A DNA stretch of 64,000 nt from Adineta vaga (Eukaryota; Rotifera): the NCBI GenBank assembly GCA_021613535.1, contig CP075493.1, positions 1,178,001-1,242,000 on the forward strand, written 5' to 3'. This document shows positions 50,177 through 61,200 of the stretch, piece after piece (within the stretch, counting starts at the first letter, position 1; each line of letters starts with the position of its first letter). A program made the translations under genes and the position numbers. Under the pieces are notes generated by a model. It was given only the letters and a program-made list of their open reading frames with translations, made no database searches and was not told the origin of the DNA.

Positions 50177-51819
50177 TTAGAGATTAACTTGAAATTTTTG
50201 TAATCGATGATTATCACAATCAATAACAAATAAATTTCCTTGTTGATCAAATGTTAAACCATGTGGATATGCAAATTGATTTCCTTGTTGACCATAACCA
50301 TTACCTCCAACAACAACTGACCCTTCACGTGCACCTTTACACCAACGCATTATTCGATGATTCCATGAATCACTTACATAAACATTACCCATATGATCAA
50401 CAACAACTCCTTGAGGATTTGATAATCTTGAAAGACTATTTCCTTGTCCTTGTCCACCAGCAACAACAATACCTTCTTTGGCATCTTTTTCCCATTTCAT
50501 AACACGATCATTACCTGAATCGGAAACATAAACGGAATAATCTTGATCAACAAAAATAAATGTTGGATGATTAAGTTGATGAAGATATTCTCCTTTACCA
50601 TTTCCACCTGCAACAACAGTTCCATTTTTTTCTCCATCTTTCCATCGTCGAACTTCATGTCTTTCATAATCGGATACATAAAGATCACCATTATTATCAA
50701 TTGTTAATTGTGAACAATCAATATCTGATATGAGTGTTCGTTGATTTCTCCAATTATGACAAGATAATTTTAATATTCGTCGATTTCCATAATCACATAT
50801 AATTAAATGATTATTTATTTTATCGATAATTACATCTGTTGGACAATTTAATTGATCTAAACCATTTCCCCAACCATTTCCTCCCGCAATAATCTTACCA
50901 ATATTTGAATCAAATTTCCATTCTACAATTCGATGATTTGACGAATCAGCAATATAAATTGTTTTTTCATCATCATTAACACAAAGTCCATCGGGATAAT
51001 ATAGTTGATTTAATTGATTTCCTTCACCATTTCCTCCGACAACGGTAAGTCCATCTTCGTTCCATGTTGTATTTATATGAATATTTTTTGAGGAAGTATA
51101 TTTTCCTAGGAGAAAAAAAAAAGAAAATCGATAAGACAACTTCAAACATTGCTGAGGTCGTCAGTGTTTTGACACCTTCAACTTCAATGATGTCTCTGAG
51201 ATTTTATCATAAAAGCAACTACAGGTGTTTGACCTTTTTCTACTCAATGATATTCTATTGGAAGCCGATAGGATAGAATTTTTGAATGTCGTTAATTTTT
51301 ACCTGAAGAAACAACAACACGAATTCGACTAATAAATGAAGTTGAATCTTGTTGAATTGAAATATCTGATGGTTCATCTAATTGTTGTTGTAGTTGTTTT
51401 AATTTCATATCAAATTGTTTTAAATTAATTTCATTAAAATCATCTTCTTGTCGAATTTCTCGTATTTCATCCATTAATTTCATTAGATTAATTTCAATTT
51501 GATGAATATTTTTAATCGTATGTTGTATTAAGATTTGTCGACATTCATTCGATGTTTGTTGGATAATTTTCATTGAATCTTTTTCCCATTGATCAATTTG
51601 ATTTAAGAATAATTCTTTTTGAGAATTTGTTATTGGTTCAATAAGTGTTTGACGAAAATTATCACAATTTAATGCAATATGATGTAATTCTTTATTTAAT
51701 TCTTGTCGATGTTCAGTTAAATGATCGTAACAAAATAATTGAAGACAACCTTCACATGTAACTGCCGTTTTTTCTTTATCACATCTTATACAACGAGTTT
51801 TACTAAGTCGTGTTGCCAT
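50177..51819 (-). CDS. B-box zinc finger, coiled coil and NHL beta-propeller protein, copy 1
   Basis: Two exons (51819-51303 and 51105-50177) give 481 residues. The N-terminus holds a B-box-like zinc site (CIRCDKEKTAVTCEGCLQLF, then CYDHLTEHRQ), then a coiled coil of about 130 residues. The second exon is a six-blade NHL propeller: each blade has the pattern VVAGGNGxGxxLxQLxxPxG followed by VxVSDSxNHRIxxW, for example NVYVSDSWNHRIMRW. No RING is present, so it is not a stand-alone E3 ligase; NHL propellers of the TRIM class bind RNA or protein. This two-exon architecture is greatly expanded in bdelloid rotifers as far as I recall. A close paralogue lies at 57573-59294 on the same strand with the intron at the same place and phase. 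Confidence 0.93.
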
Positions 51820-52215
51820 TAAAATTTACGATTATTTCTTAAAAATTTGAATGAACAAAAAAAAGAAACTTGTTAGTTAGTTTAGAAATGAGTTATCTGA
51901 TTTTGTATGACAATATGTAATAAGATGAATAAATGTGATGACGAATAGAACATTTAACGTTCTCCTCGACCGATTCGTTCGTTTTTTTTCTCTGTCCTTT
52001 TCATCAAGGATGTGATACAGGAGACAAGGGATTCGTAACGTACCGTTTTATTTCTTCAATGAACACGAAAATGAATCTTTTCAATCACATGTATATAACG
52101 TTCTGTAACACACAACGTGAATATAAAAAAACGAATATTTTTCTTTTTTCTTATTGTTTCGAGCAAATATAGGAAATGATATGAAGGACAGAAAAGATTA
52201 AATAGAGTTCCTATT
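51820..52215. other. Upstream region of the NHL gene
   Basis: AT-rich sequence between the NHL-gene start and the small acidic gene; pyrimidine-rich tracts only. Confidence 0.5.
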
Positions 52216-52431
52216 TCATTCTTGTGCCTTAACATCTTCATCATCATCATCATCATTATTTTCCCAAAATTCCGTTGATTGAATCTAAATGAAGGAATAA
52301 TAATGATTTTGTTATTCTTTTTTAATATAATGTCATACTTTAAAATTCATTTCTTGAATTTTTTCTTTTAACTCATTCTGTTCTTTTTCGTTGGGAATAA
52401 TTTCATCAGTTATCGTTTCGATGTCGAGCAT
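52216..52431 (-). CDS. Small acidic two-exon protein, 53 residues
   Basis: Exon 1 (52431-52339) reads MLDIETITDEIIPNEKEQNE then a lysine/glutamate helix (LKEKIQEMNFK); a 54-base intron with a good donor (GTATGA) and acceptor (TTTAG) is followed by exon 2 (52284-52216), IQSTEFWENNDDDDDEDVKA ending QE. Phases close exactly. The run of six GAT codons is part of a small repeat. Both halves are too short to appear as long open frames. The pattern of an amphipathic helix followed by an acidic tail containing one Trp suggests a small binding subunit, but no family is recognised. The clean splice is the main support. Confidence 0.55.
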
Positions 52432-53199
52432 AATGTTATTTATGTAATTGAAAATTAATTTCAAAATTAATACTTTAACAAAATTTTGTTTTTATTTGTT
52501 CTCAATCTTGTCTACGTATTCTTCGTCATCACTATTTGATGATGCATGACAAAACGTCTTTCTTGTATCTACTAATCGGTAAGTATATATTGTAACCGAA
52601 CTTTTTGACTCTTTTTTCCTAAAATACAAATAGAGTCTGGCGGGGTTGCGCCGATCCTTATTTTTCCATGATCCCCGTCCCAACGGGATCGGGATTTCAA
52701 TCCCGACCGTTTCTTTACCGGGATCGAGATCGCGACGGGATACATAATTTAGCGTAATCTTTCATAAAAATAATACTAGAAAGCACATATATTAATGGAT
52801 AAAAAAATCTAGTACTGAAGAAGAAAATGATGTCCATACTGACCTTACTTTCGATCTTTCCTCTTGTTTTATTTCCAGAGTCTTGCAATCAGAGTTGGAA
52901 CCGGTCCACTTTTTTCCACCTGGTGGACTGGTCACTGTCCGGCTTTAAAATAATTTTAAACCGGCACAATTAACTGTCATCTTAAGGTATTAATTACCCT
53001 CATGAGTAGTGATACTTAAAAAAACTTCTAGTCTTTTGTATTTGCAATTAGATCTGCATCATTTTATTGAGATAATATGTAGCTCTGCAGTCATCGACAT
53101 ATATTATTTGATATTCAATGAGTATACGAATTTTATTCATAAGATTATAAACTCTCTAATCGATTTTAGACTACTAACCTAAAGTTCTTCATATGATTT
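52432..53199. repeat. Mosaic of GC-rich inverted-repeat transposon debris
   Basis: A patch at 52630-52745 contains repeated CCCGATCCCG-type words, including the palindrome GGGATCGGGATTTCAATCCC. Another at 52900-52970 has GAACCGGTCCAC facing GGTGGACTGGTC, and CCGGCTTTAAAAT facing ATTTTAAACCGG. A 63-codon minus frame (52683-52492) ends in an acidic tail and crosses the first patch. The composition differs sharply from the surroundings. These look like ends of hAT- or other DNA-transposon derivatives, not resolvable further. Confidence 0.5.
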
Positions 53200-53816
53200 T
53201 ACAAAGTATTTAATACTCTTCTTCAAACCACAGTTGACAACTGAATGTGATGGGTGTGGGGTGGGTGGGTTTCTGCATCCAAGATGGACAACTGCAGTGC
53301 CTGGGTTGGGTTCTCAGAAAAAAACTGAATCTGGAGTGAAATGACTGCTCTAACTGTATGGAGTCGAAGTGAAGGTTATAAACTAGAGAATGACTTGCAG
53401 CGAGCTTCCCAGAATAGGCAGATCTATCGAGAAGTGGGAGTTGCAGCAGGACAGTAGAAGCGGATTTAAAAGGGACAGAGCTATATGTCGTATGCACAGC
53501 GAGAAAAAACCAGTAGAAAAGAACTAATGAAGAGATGTGAAAAGTTCTTAAAAAAAGACCTGGTGCATGACGTGAAAACGGATGTAGGAGGGGCTTCAGT
53601 ATGGAGGAGAAAGACGTATTGAAGTTAGGTAATGCGTGCTGAGTGACGATCTGAAAGATTACACTAGCTAAGGCAGGATATGAAAGGAAGGTGTGAGGAA
53701 TTTTTGATGCACGACAGGTAAATACCAACGGAGAGGTCTGGTGGATGATGAGAAAAGCACTGTTGTGGATGAAAAACGTAAATTATGTCCTCTTTGCAGC
53801 GGGTATCTCCGCTAGT
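53200..53816. mobile_element. Less AT-rich insertion with a Helitron-like 3' end (tentative)
   Basis: About 600 bases have clearly higher GC than the neighbourhood and no introns or protein motifs. The right boundary is AGCGGGTATCTCCGCTAG followed by T: a five-base-pair hairpin running directly into CTAG, which recalls the hairpin plus CTRR terminus of Helitrons. The left end near 53207 could be a TC, but is not distinctive. The long minus-strand open frame across it (53728-53210, 172 codons) has no recognisable domain and is probably a by-product of composition. Confidence 0.35.
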
Positions 53817-54123
53817 CAATAATAAATAATCTTTGCAAACAACGAGATTTCAAGATCTTTGATTACAATTAATAAAAGCATTGATTTCAATGATTCTACT
53901 AGCACCATACAAATGAAGACAAATATCATACTCTATTAACTATCTTTATTAGTAACCATCAGATACAAAAAATTCTCTATCCAAGAGACGAGAGCAATCA
54001 GCACATGAATAGACAGTGAATACATAAGTAATCCAAGAAAATAAAAAAACTTCATATTAGAGAAAAACTATTTTATCAATAGAATCATGAGTGACAGCAG
54101 GAAATGTATTAGTTTTTTATAAT

Positions 54124-54870
54124 TCAAACATCAGTCATTTGTAATTGAAGAATATTCGTCCTATGACTTTGAATGATATCAGGTCTTGCATATCGATAAC
54201 CTATACCACTCTTCGAAGATTTCCAGATCTAAGAAAACGGCGTCGTAAACTACCTTAAACGATGGAAAACGAGTACTAATACGCTACCGTAATCCGTTAG
54301 CCCAGAAATGTATAGAAATACGCTATAAAACGATGGTCGTTTCGTAGCAAGAAACGGCCGAAAATGGCGATCGTAATCCGGAGTGACGGATTACGGTGAA
54401 ATACGGTCAAATTTAAGACAGTAAATTGCCGTTTTCGGTCGTTTAAGGCGTCATTTCCGACCACCGGAATGATTGTCCTGGGTTCATCTGTAGTCGTTGA
54501 ATCAAAAGAGTAAGAAAAGGATATGTCACTTGTTTGATTACTACTCGGTTGAACACCGCACTGGAAAAAAAGTAAAGATGAAAGAACTTGTGTATACAGA
54601 AGCATGCATTTACATACTTTGATAAGTGATGAATCGAGTTGATCTGGATTTGAATCTGTGTCCTATGAGGAAAAAAAACAAGAAGTTTGGTGAAAAGATT
54701 AGCCAATATATCCCTACATGGAATACTGAATTAACAACTACTTGAGCTTGTCGGCTTATTACTGTTTGGATCTGATCACAACTATTGTTATTCATTTCAT
54801 TCGAATCATGGTAGAAATTGTTGTTATTACAGCAACAGCAGCAATTGCAATTGGAACATAAGTTATTCAT
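54124..54870 (-). CDS. Cys/Asn-rich protein C-terminus, partly assembled; unknown function
   Basis: Four exons join in phase 0 throughout: 54870-54718 (MNNLCSNCNCCCCCNNNN, ...), 54672-54628 (DTDSNPDQLDSSLIK), 54560 to about 54465 (CGVQPSSNQTSDISFSYSFD, ...), and 54228-54124 (IWKSSKSGIGYRYARPDIIQ, ... stop). The ATG at 54870 follows directly on an acceptor (TTTTTCAG), so more exons may lie upstream. The third and fourth exons are separated by a repeat copy at 54225-54480 whose own end provides the acceptor. The sequence looks like a cytoplasmic, Ser/Thr-rich tail, perhaps of a receptor; no family is recognised. Whether it is expressed is unknown, but the preserved phase across all junctions argues that it is not random. 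Confidence 0.5.
54225..54480 (-). mobile_element. CAGG-ended nonautonomous repeat, copy B
   Basis: On the minus strand the 256-base element starts CAGGACAATCATTCCGGTGG and ends CGTTTTCTTAGATCTG, aligning with copy A at 16537-16734. It carries a GT (in CCGGTGGTC) near its start and a pyrimidine-AG (TTTTCTTAG) near its end in the same orientation as the host gene. A fragment of the family (GCGCCTTAAACGAC) is also present near 57188. Confidence 0.8.
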
Positions 54871-55710
54871 CTGAAAAATACAAAATGTTGGAATTCATTT
54901 CTATTAATTGGTCGTTTTGTACAAAAAGCATCGGTTCCGATTTTAACTGAAGAAAATTAGAGACTGAACAATTAAAAACTGGCGGAGAGAGAAAGGTGTC
55001 GTATTATCATAAAAAATTCAGTAAAAATGAATATGAGAATTCCTTTGAAAGGAGCATAAATCCAGAGATTATTATGATTGGTTTTTAAGTTTTCCGAGCA
55101 AGACTCAGTTGTTTTCCAAATAGTTAGAATATGGTAAAATTGGATTTCATAGTAGTGGAAAAGGAAAGTCTGAATTTGTTTGCAATAGATATCATCATGT
55201 TTTAGTGTAAAGATGATAGCAGCAGAATATGTAGACAAAAACATGTTTAAAACAACATCATTTGAGAATATAACAGACATTAATTGAAAGATATTTTGCA
55301 TGAAACGCACCACAGTTACAGTGTGAGTGTATTGAACTTATATATAGTCATTTTTTTCTTTTTATGAACCACAGACAGAAACATTTGCCACGTACTACCT
55401 GTATATCTTTGAAAAGAAATAATGCAATACGAATAATATTAACTTATTTCAAATATAGCATAGTAAAGTAAAAGTAAATCAAGTTAAAAATCTTACATTT
55501 AATGAGAAATTGATATGACAATGATAATGTATTATCGACATCATGATGAATTTTGATAATACTGTTAGATATGATTATTTTTCCAAACATACATATGTAT
55601 ATATACATATGCATGATTTCGTATCTACACTACCTGACTTGACTATCTTCATAATTCGCCGATTCAACAATATAAAAATGAATGATATGATAATTATATC
55701 CGATGAATAT
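54871..55710. other. Region upstream of the Cys-rich gene, one unassigned minus frame
   Basis: A 113-codon minus-strand frame (55313-54972) is longer than expected by chance in such AT-rich DNA and begins MVRFMQNIFQLMSVIFSNDV, but shows no motif and no splice link to the exons downstream. It may be old exon debris. Confidence 0.35.
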
Positions 55711-56444
55711 TCATTTTTGACCGTGAAATCGTAAACTTTTGTGCTGATAGAGAATGTAAATTTCTTTAAGTGTCATATAAATAAGAAATTGATCATCTAA
55801 TTGAATATCATCAATATAAGTGGCGTCAAGCATATCTACTAATAGATATAATTTCAATACTTCAAGATTTATCATTCGACAAGGTAATGGAACACTAAGA
55901 TCGTCATAAGCAGTTGTGTAACAAGATGTGATCAATGAAAAATATTTCAATTTAGGAAGCTTTTCCTACAAAACAGCAAAATGATATTTTTCTTGCATAC
56001 TATGATGAAAAATTCCACTTACTCTTACACTTGTATCTATGAACGGATCGAAAATATCTCCAACTTTAATAATTAATGTTGATAAAGAATCGAAGCGACC
56101 ATCAAGAAGATAAATACAAGCACGAAGAATTTGTTTTATTGAATATTGTTCAACACTCAGTTTATGTACTTGATCATGAATATGAGGTATGATTTTCAAA
56201 CAAATTTTTGAAAGAACTTTGGTATTTATTGAAGAACTTTGATCATAGAATGGATTAATGATCTAATACTAGTCATGTCGAGATCACGAACATATATGGG
56301 ATCAAGTGCTAATTGATTAAGTCGTTGATTAACATAAACAAGTGAACGGAATACATCAATGGTATTGAGTTTCATAGAAATAATGAATAAAGTTTCATCA
56401 GGTAAATCAAGAATATTGAAATCATAAATATTTAACCTGTCCAT
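55711..56444 (-). pseudogene. Broken F-box protein gene, copy 3
   Basis: The F-box is clear (FNILDLPDETLFIISMKLNT). A frameshift near 56262 ends the first frame; the homology resumes in another frame as FYDQSSSINTKVLSKICLKI and HIHDQVHKLSVEQYSIKQIL. There it jumps directly to RACIYLLDGRFDSLSTLIIK, a block that in copies 1 and 2 lies roughly 100 residues further on, so the middle of the leucine-rich region is deleted. A normal intron then leads to EKLPKLKYFSLITSCYTTAY and a truncated C-terminus. Frameshift plus internal deletion make it a pseudogene. It is more distant from copies 1 and 2 than these are from each other. Confidence 0.8.
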
Positions 56445-57572
56445 TTTTATAACTGACTCATATCATGCATTCGTATGAATCTACATTTATACATTTCTCA
56501 TGGCTGTCTATGAGAAGAATGACGGATAAATGTTAATATTGTCAGGTTATTCTATGAATAATCATGACAAGCGATAACTAAAAAACCGTTTCAAACTGAA
56601 CTAACCAATAGAATTGTTATCTCACATTGAATTGGTCCAGTTTGTCTGATATGAAAATAGATGGTGAAATTTTTCTTTGTCCTAGTATTTCTCTCCTAGA
56701 ATTTTTTTAGTGGTGTACCAGTCAATATACTATTCTCTTGTAAACAAAAATATTTCTCAGATGTCTTTCTTCCCAATATCATTAAATGTGGTTAATAAAA
56801 GAAAAAACAAAAGTTTTGAATCAAGTTCTAATTTCAAAAGCTAAGTAAATTAATATCGAATAAGCAAAAATAATTCTTGAATTAATTTACTTTTTGCTTG
56901 ATTCGAATCGTTTTCCGATACATATGTTGATTGAGTCTAAACGAAAAAATAAATGACTCATATTTTCTTTGTAAAATTACTTATTATACTGATAACTTCA
57001 TTTGAGATAAGTTCTTTTTCTCTTGTTCATGCCATACAAATTCTTTAATGCTCACTTCACTATCCAGAATTTTACCATATGTGTGGTCCAGGATCAGTTT
57101 CATGATCTCTGTATTTGATGATGCATAAGTATGTCGAAGCGCATCTTTTCTTTGATCCTCAGAATGTTAACCGCGATCGTAGGGACAGCGCCTTAAACGA
57201 CACAAATCAGTATAACAGATTACGAGATCGACACTTGTACGCAAAGTACAATGCCAAGCACGAATTTAACATTAGAATATTGATTTCGGGGTATTAGAAC
57301 ATCATATTAATCTAAACATGTTTATCAACTAGCTGTCAAATAATTGCTATTAACTTTATTTCATCTAGTGCGAGAATTATGAATCTATTGATGAATCTTA
57401 TATAGATGTTATTTTGTATCGAAAAATTTTCAATACAAGGGAATCGAACTATTATGTAAATGAAGACAGAAAATAAGTCATTTAAAGAATAAAATCAATT
57501 AATTATTTTTATTATTTAAAAAAAATGAAACTAATGAAATTTTCATAAAAAAAATAATAACATTGAAAAGAA
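56445..57572. other. Intergenic stretch with a small repeat fragment
   Basis: Holds an imperfect inverted repeat at about 56838-56900 (AAGTAAATTAAT facing ATTAATTTACTT) and a short fragment of the CAGG-ended repeat around 57165-57205. No gene seen; the 60-codon plus frame at 57115 crosses the repeat fragment. Confidence 0.5.
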
Positions 57573-59294
57573 TTATTCACTTTCAAGATCAAATTTTTGT
57601 ACTCGATTATTTCCCCAATCAACAACATAAAGATTATTTTCTTTATCAAATGCAATACCTGTTGGACAACTAAATTGATTTAATTGTTTACCCCGTCCAT
57701 TTCCACCAACAACAACTGTGCCTTCTCGTGATCCTCTCGACCAACGTATGATACGATGGTTATAACAATCAGCAACATAAACATTACCTAATTCATCAAC
57801 AGCCAATCCTGTTGGCGAAGATAATTGTGTTAAATTATATCCTTGACCATATCCACCTGCAACAACAATACCTTCTTTTGCACCTTTCATCCATTTCATT
57901 ACACGATGATTTTCACAATCTGATATATAGAGTGACTGATCTTCATCGATTAAAACATAACTTGGATGATAAAGTTGATTTAAATGACTTCCTTTTCCAT
58001 TTCCACCTGCAACAACAACTCCACGTGTATCTCCGTATTTCCAACGTGTAACTTCATTTTCTTCCCAGTCAGATACATAAACATAACCACTATTATCTAA
58101 TGCTACACATGAACAATCAATATTTGATACAATAGTTTGATTATTTGAATCATTATAAAGTGACCATCTTATTACTCTTCCATTACCTCGATCGCAAATA
58201 ATGAATGAATCATTATTTTTATCTAAAATTGCATGAGTAGGTTGATTTAATTGATTAGATCGATTTCCTTGTCCATTTCCTCCAGCAACAATTTGGCCAG
58301 TTGTTCCATGAACTTTCCATTTGACAATACGATGATTTGAAGAATCAGCTATATAAAGTTTTTGTTCTGCATGATCTATATAAATATCATCTGGATAAAA
58401 TAATTGATTTAACTGATCACCTTCACCATGACCACCAGCTATTGTTGTACCAAATTGCTTCCACTTTCGTCTATTTTCAGTTATCAATGAAGGTATAATT
58501 TGTCCTAGAGAAAAAATTCAAACAGATATTTATGATTTCATTTCATCTGTTCATATTCGCGAATAGAACTATCTAAATCGTCCCATTGTTAAATAGCTGA
58601 TCAATTCTAAACAGAAATGATTCAACTAAAGAATAGTAATTCTCTTTGTCTACATTTTCATTTTACCTTCGTTACTTCATAGAAAAGGTCAAAGTTATAC
58701 TATGTCATTTTATCTGATAAGTATATTCTGTTGATATAAAAGTCGTTGTTCTTTTTCTTGCTTACCAGAAAATGCAACAGCAACAGAAATTTTATTAATT
58801 AATTGTGTTGATTCTTCTCGGATGGTAATATTTGATAATTGATCAAGTTGTTCAGATAATTGTTTAGATTTTTGATGAAATTGTTTTAAATCATATTCAT
58901 TAAAATCATTTTCTTGTCGTAGATCACGTAATTGATGAGTCATTTTTGTTAAGTTATTTTCAATTTCATGAACATGTTTTGTTGTATGTTGAATTATTAA
59001 TTGTCGACAATCGGACGCTGTTTGTTGAATCTTTTTGATTGAATCTTTTTCCCATTGATCTATTTGTTTAACTAATAAATGTATTTGAGGATGGTTAGTT
59101 TGTTCATTCAGTGATTGACGAAAAAGATCACGATTGATTTCAATATCATCTAATTGTTTATTTAAATCTTCTCGATGATTCAAAAAATGGTCATAACAAA
59201 ATAGTTGTAAACAGCCTTCACATCGAACTGCTCGTTTTTCTTTCCCACATGTGACACAATGAGTTTTAGTCGATGGTATTGCCACTGATGTCAT
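57573..59294 (-). CDS. B-box zinc finger, coiled coil and NHL beta-propeller protein, copy 2
   Basis: Two exons (59294-58766 and 58504-57573) give 486 residues. The domain order equals copy 1: B-box-like zinc site (CVTCGKEKRAVRCEGCLQLF, then CYDHFLNHRE), coiled coil with QIDQWEKDSIKKIQQTASDC, and a six-blade NHL propeller (for example NVYVADCYNHRIIRWSRG). The intron interrupts the same Ser-Gly codon in both copies. Divergence is moderate throughout, and both keep all zinc-site cysteines, so both look functional. A word AGAGGGCGCC sits about 220 bases upstream of the start (59511). The gene starts at the ATG for MTSVAIPSTK; a few in-frame codons upstream exist but are not conserved with copy 1. 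Confidence 0.93.
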
Positions 59295-60490
59295 TTTTAT
59301 ACCTTTCAATACACAAGAAAAAGATTTCAAATGATCACAAATTAGACGAAAAAAACAGATTTAATATTCGTTTTTAAATCAAGAAAAAAAATAATACAAA
59401 AATTCAATGTCAAAAGCTATATGTAAACATAAAGAGCCACGCAAGAACATATTTATATATTGAACACGCTCAACCATATCGGCTCAATATGTATGTTTAA
59501 AATGTGCTACAGAGGGCGCCCGAACTAGGCACATTTTTCGATGAGCAGAATGAAAATGTTATATGTATATAATATAGAAATTTTATCTTCCAAATCTACG
59601 GTTATCAATACTAAAACGAATCGAACAATCAAATTTTTTTGTTATATTTTTATTTATGTGAATAACTACGGTAGTGATAAGAAATGAAAATAATATAAAA
59701 TAAATAGTATCATTCTAGCATTTGTTTTATTTGGAACAGAAAAAAAGAAGGGAACTGAAGCTTTTGTAAATTATGCCGGAAATACATCATTATCATCATC
59801 AGGAATGACATTGTGAAAAAAAGACAAAAATGAGCGAAATACATGTAACTATACATAAAACTTTGTTCGAGATCAATTGTTATTGTTGGGTATGATAAAG
59901 TGACAACGATGGTCGAGTAGAGTTTTATATTTTTGTTGTTGGTGATGGTGGTGGGTTTCAATCAACTAAATAATTCAGAACAAAACCGAAAAAAAGGAAG
60001 GGGATTTTTGAAATTACGATGTTCTCATTGTTTTTGTCCTTATTACTCGTCTTCCCTATTTTCTTCATTATTATATGATAATACTGTAACTATAACAAAT
60101 TGCGCGACATATTTTTTGTTTCATTAATAGATTTACCTAACGTTCTATTTTTTAAAATGCTTTCTTTGTTAACTCGTTTTCTCTCGTCCCTTTCTTATGC
60201 TAGTGTTTTTTAATATAATGGTAAGATCAAAATGAGGTTTTTGTTCTACTAGTTTCGACTTCGATGTATAGTAATTTTCTATTAGTTTTATGCTCTATCG
60301 TTCGAGTTGTTCTCCAATGTATACCTTATCTTAACTCTAAACATGGGATTGACTACACTAATTTCATTTTGTTTTCTTAAACTCTTTCGTATGTAGGTAA
60401 AAAAAACTTTTTTAGACTCATGTTTTTTTTAAAAGTGAATTGAAACGTCTATAGTTAAATGTAGTTTGCGATACATTTTCTTTACTTGAG
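59295..60490. other. Intergenic stretch upstream of the NHL gene
   Basis: No gene seen. The GC-rich word AGAGGGCGCCCGA at 59511-59523 stands out. Frames at 59710-59961 (minus) and 59933-60127 (plus) lack motifs. Confidence 0.5.
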
Positions 60491-60493
60491 ACT

Positions 60494-61200
60494 TTATATT
60501 CTGATAAAAAATTCTCTTTCTGCTCTAAATTTTCTAATTACATGTATTGAATATCCATTTTCAGTTAATATTTCTCTCAATTTCTTTAACTCTTTACTTA
60601 CTATCGATCGAATTGAACAGATTCTATAAATACGTACTGCTAATGCTTTTATAAGTCCTAGTTTATAACGACGATTTTGACTGCTATCCCATAACATATA
60701 TAATTCTGTGTGTGTGTGTGTGTAGATTTACGATATAATGATATAACTACTTTTTTTTCTTCCTATGTTACTCGAACATCAAAAAATGTGATATAGAATA
60801 ATCATTGGTTTATTGGAACAAGATCTATTCAATTTCTCTTTGATCTTCTGTCCACAATTCGGTGATAATAAATTCTAACGGTTATCACATAGCGACTCCA
60901 TCAGTTTGTTTGTAGATCTCATATTCTAAAACCTAAATGATCTGTCTGTGTTCGTTCTTAAATAAAGTCTAATGTTATTTTAATTGCTTCCTTAACTGGA
61001 ACATCAGTAAATAAGCTTTTTACCTCTATCTGATACTATTTCTTTGAATATATTAACGAATTCGAATGAATCTTTTATGAATGACTTTGTTTATGGGCGC
61101 GCATCTTTAATAGCCTTAGCCAGATAATTTGATAGTTAATATTACTAGAGATTTTATATAACTCGTTCTATATGCTTTATGAAGTTCACGAAAAACTCAA
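60494..61200 (-). mobile_element. Decayed Penelope-like retroelement (reverse transcriptase remnant)
   Basis: On the minus strand the upstream part reads a broken reverse-transcriptase core, with FEFVNIFKEI and LFTDVPVKEAIKITLDFI around 60960-61060, interrupted by stops and frame changes. The downstream open frame (60697-60494) reads YKLGLIKALAVRIYRICSIR and ELKKLREILTENGY, the helical segment that follows the fingers-palm-thumb in Penelope-like elements (family knowledge). No GIY-YIG endonuclease is left. A GT dinucleotide tract lies beside it at 60709-60724. It is a truncated, inactive relic. Confidence 0.65.

Noticed and set aside
53210-53728. 172-codon minus-strand open frame as a gene
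   Set aside because: It lies in a less AT-rich island where stops are rarer, has no domain and no splice partners, and composition looks non-coding.
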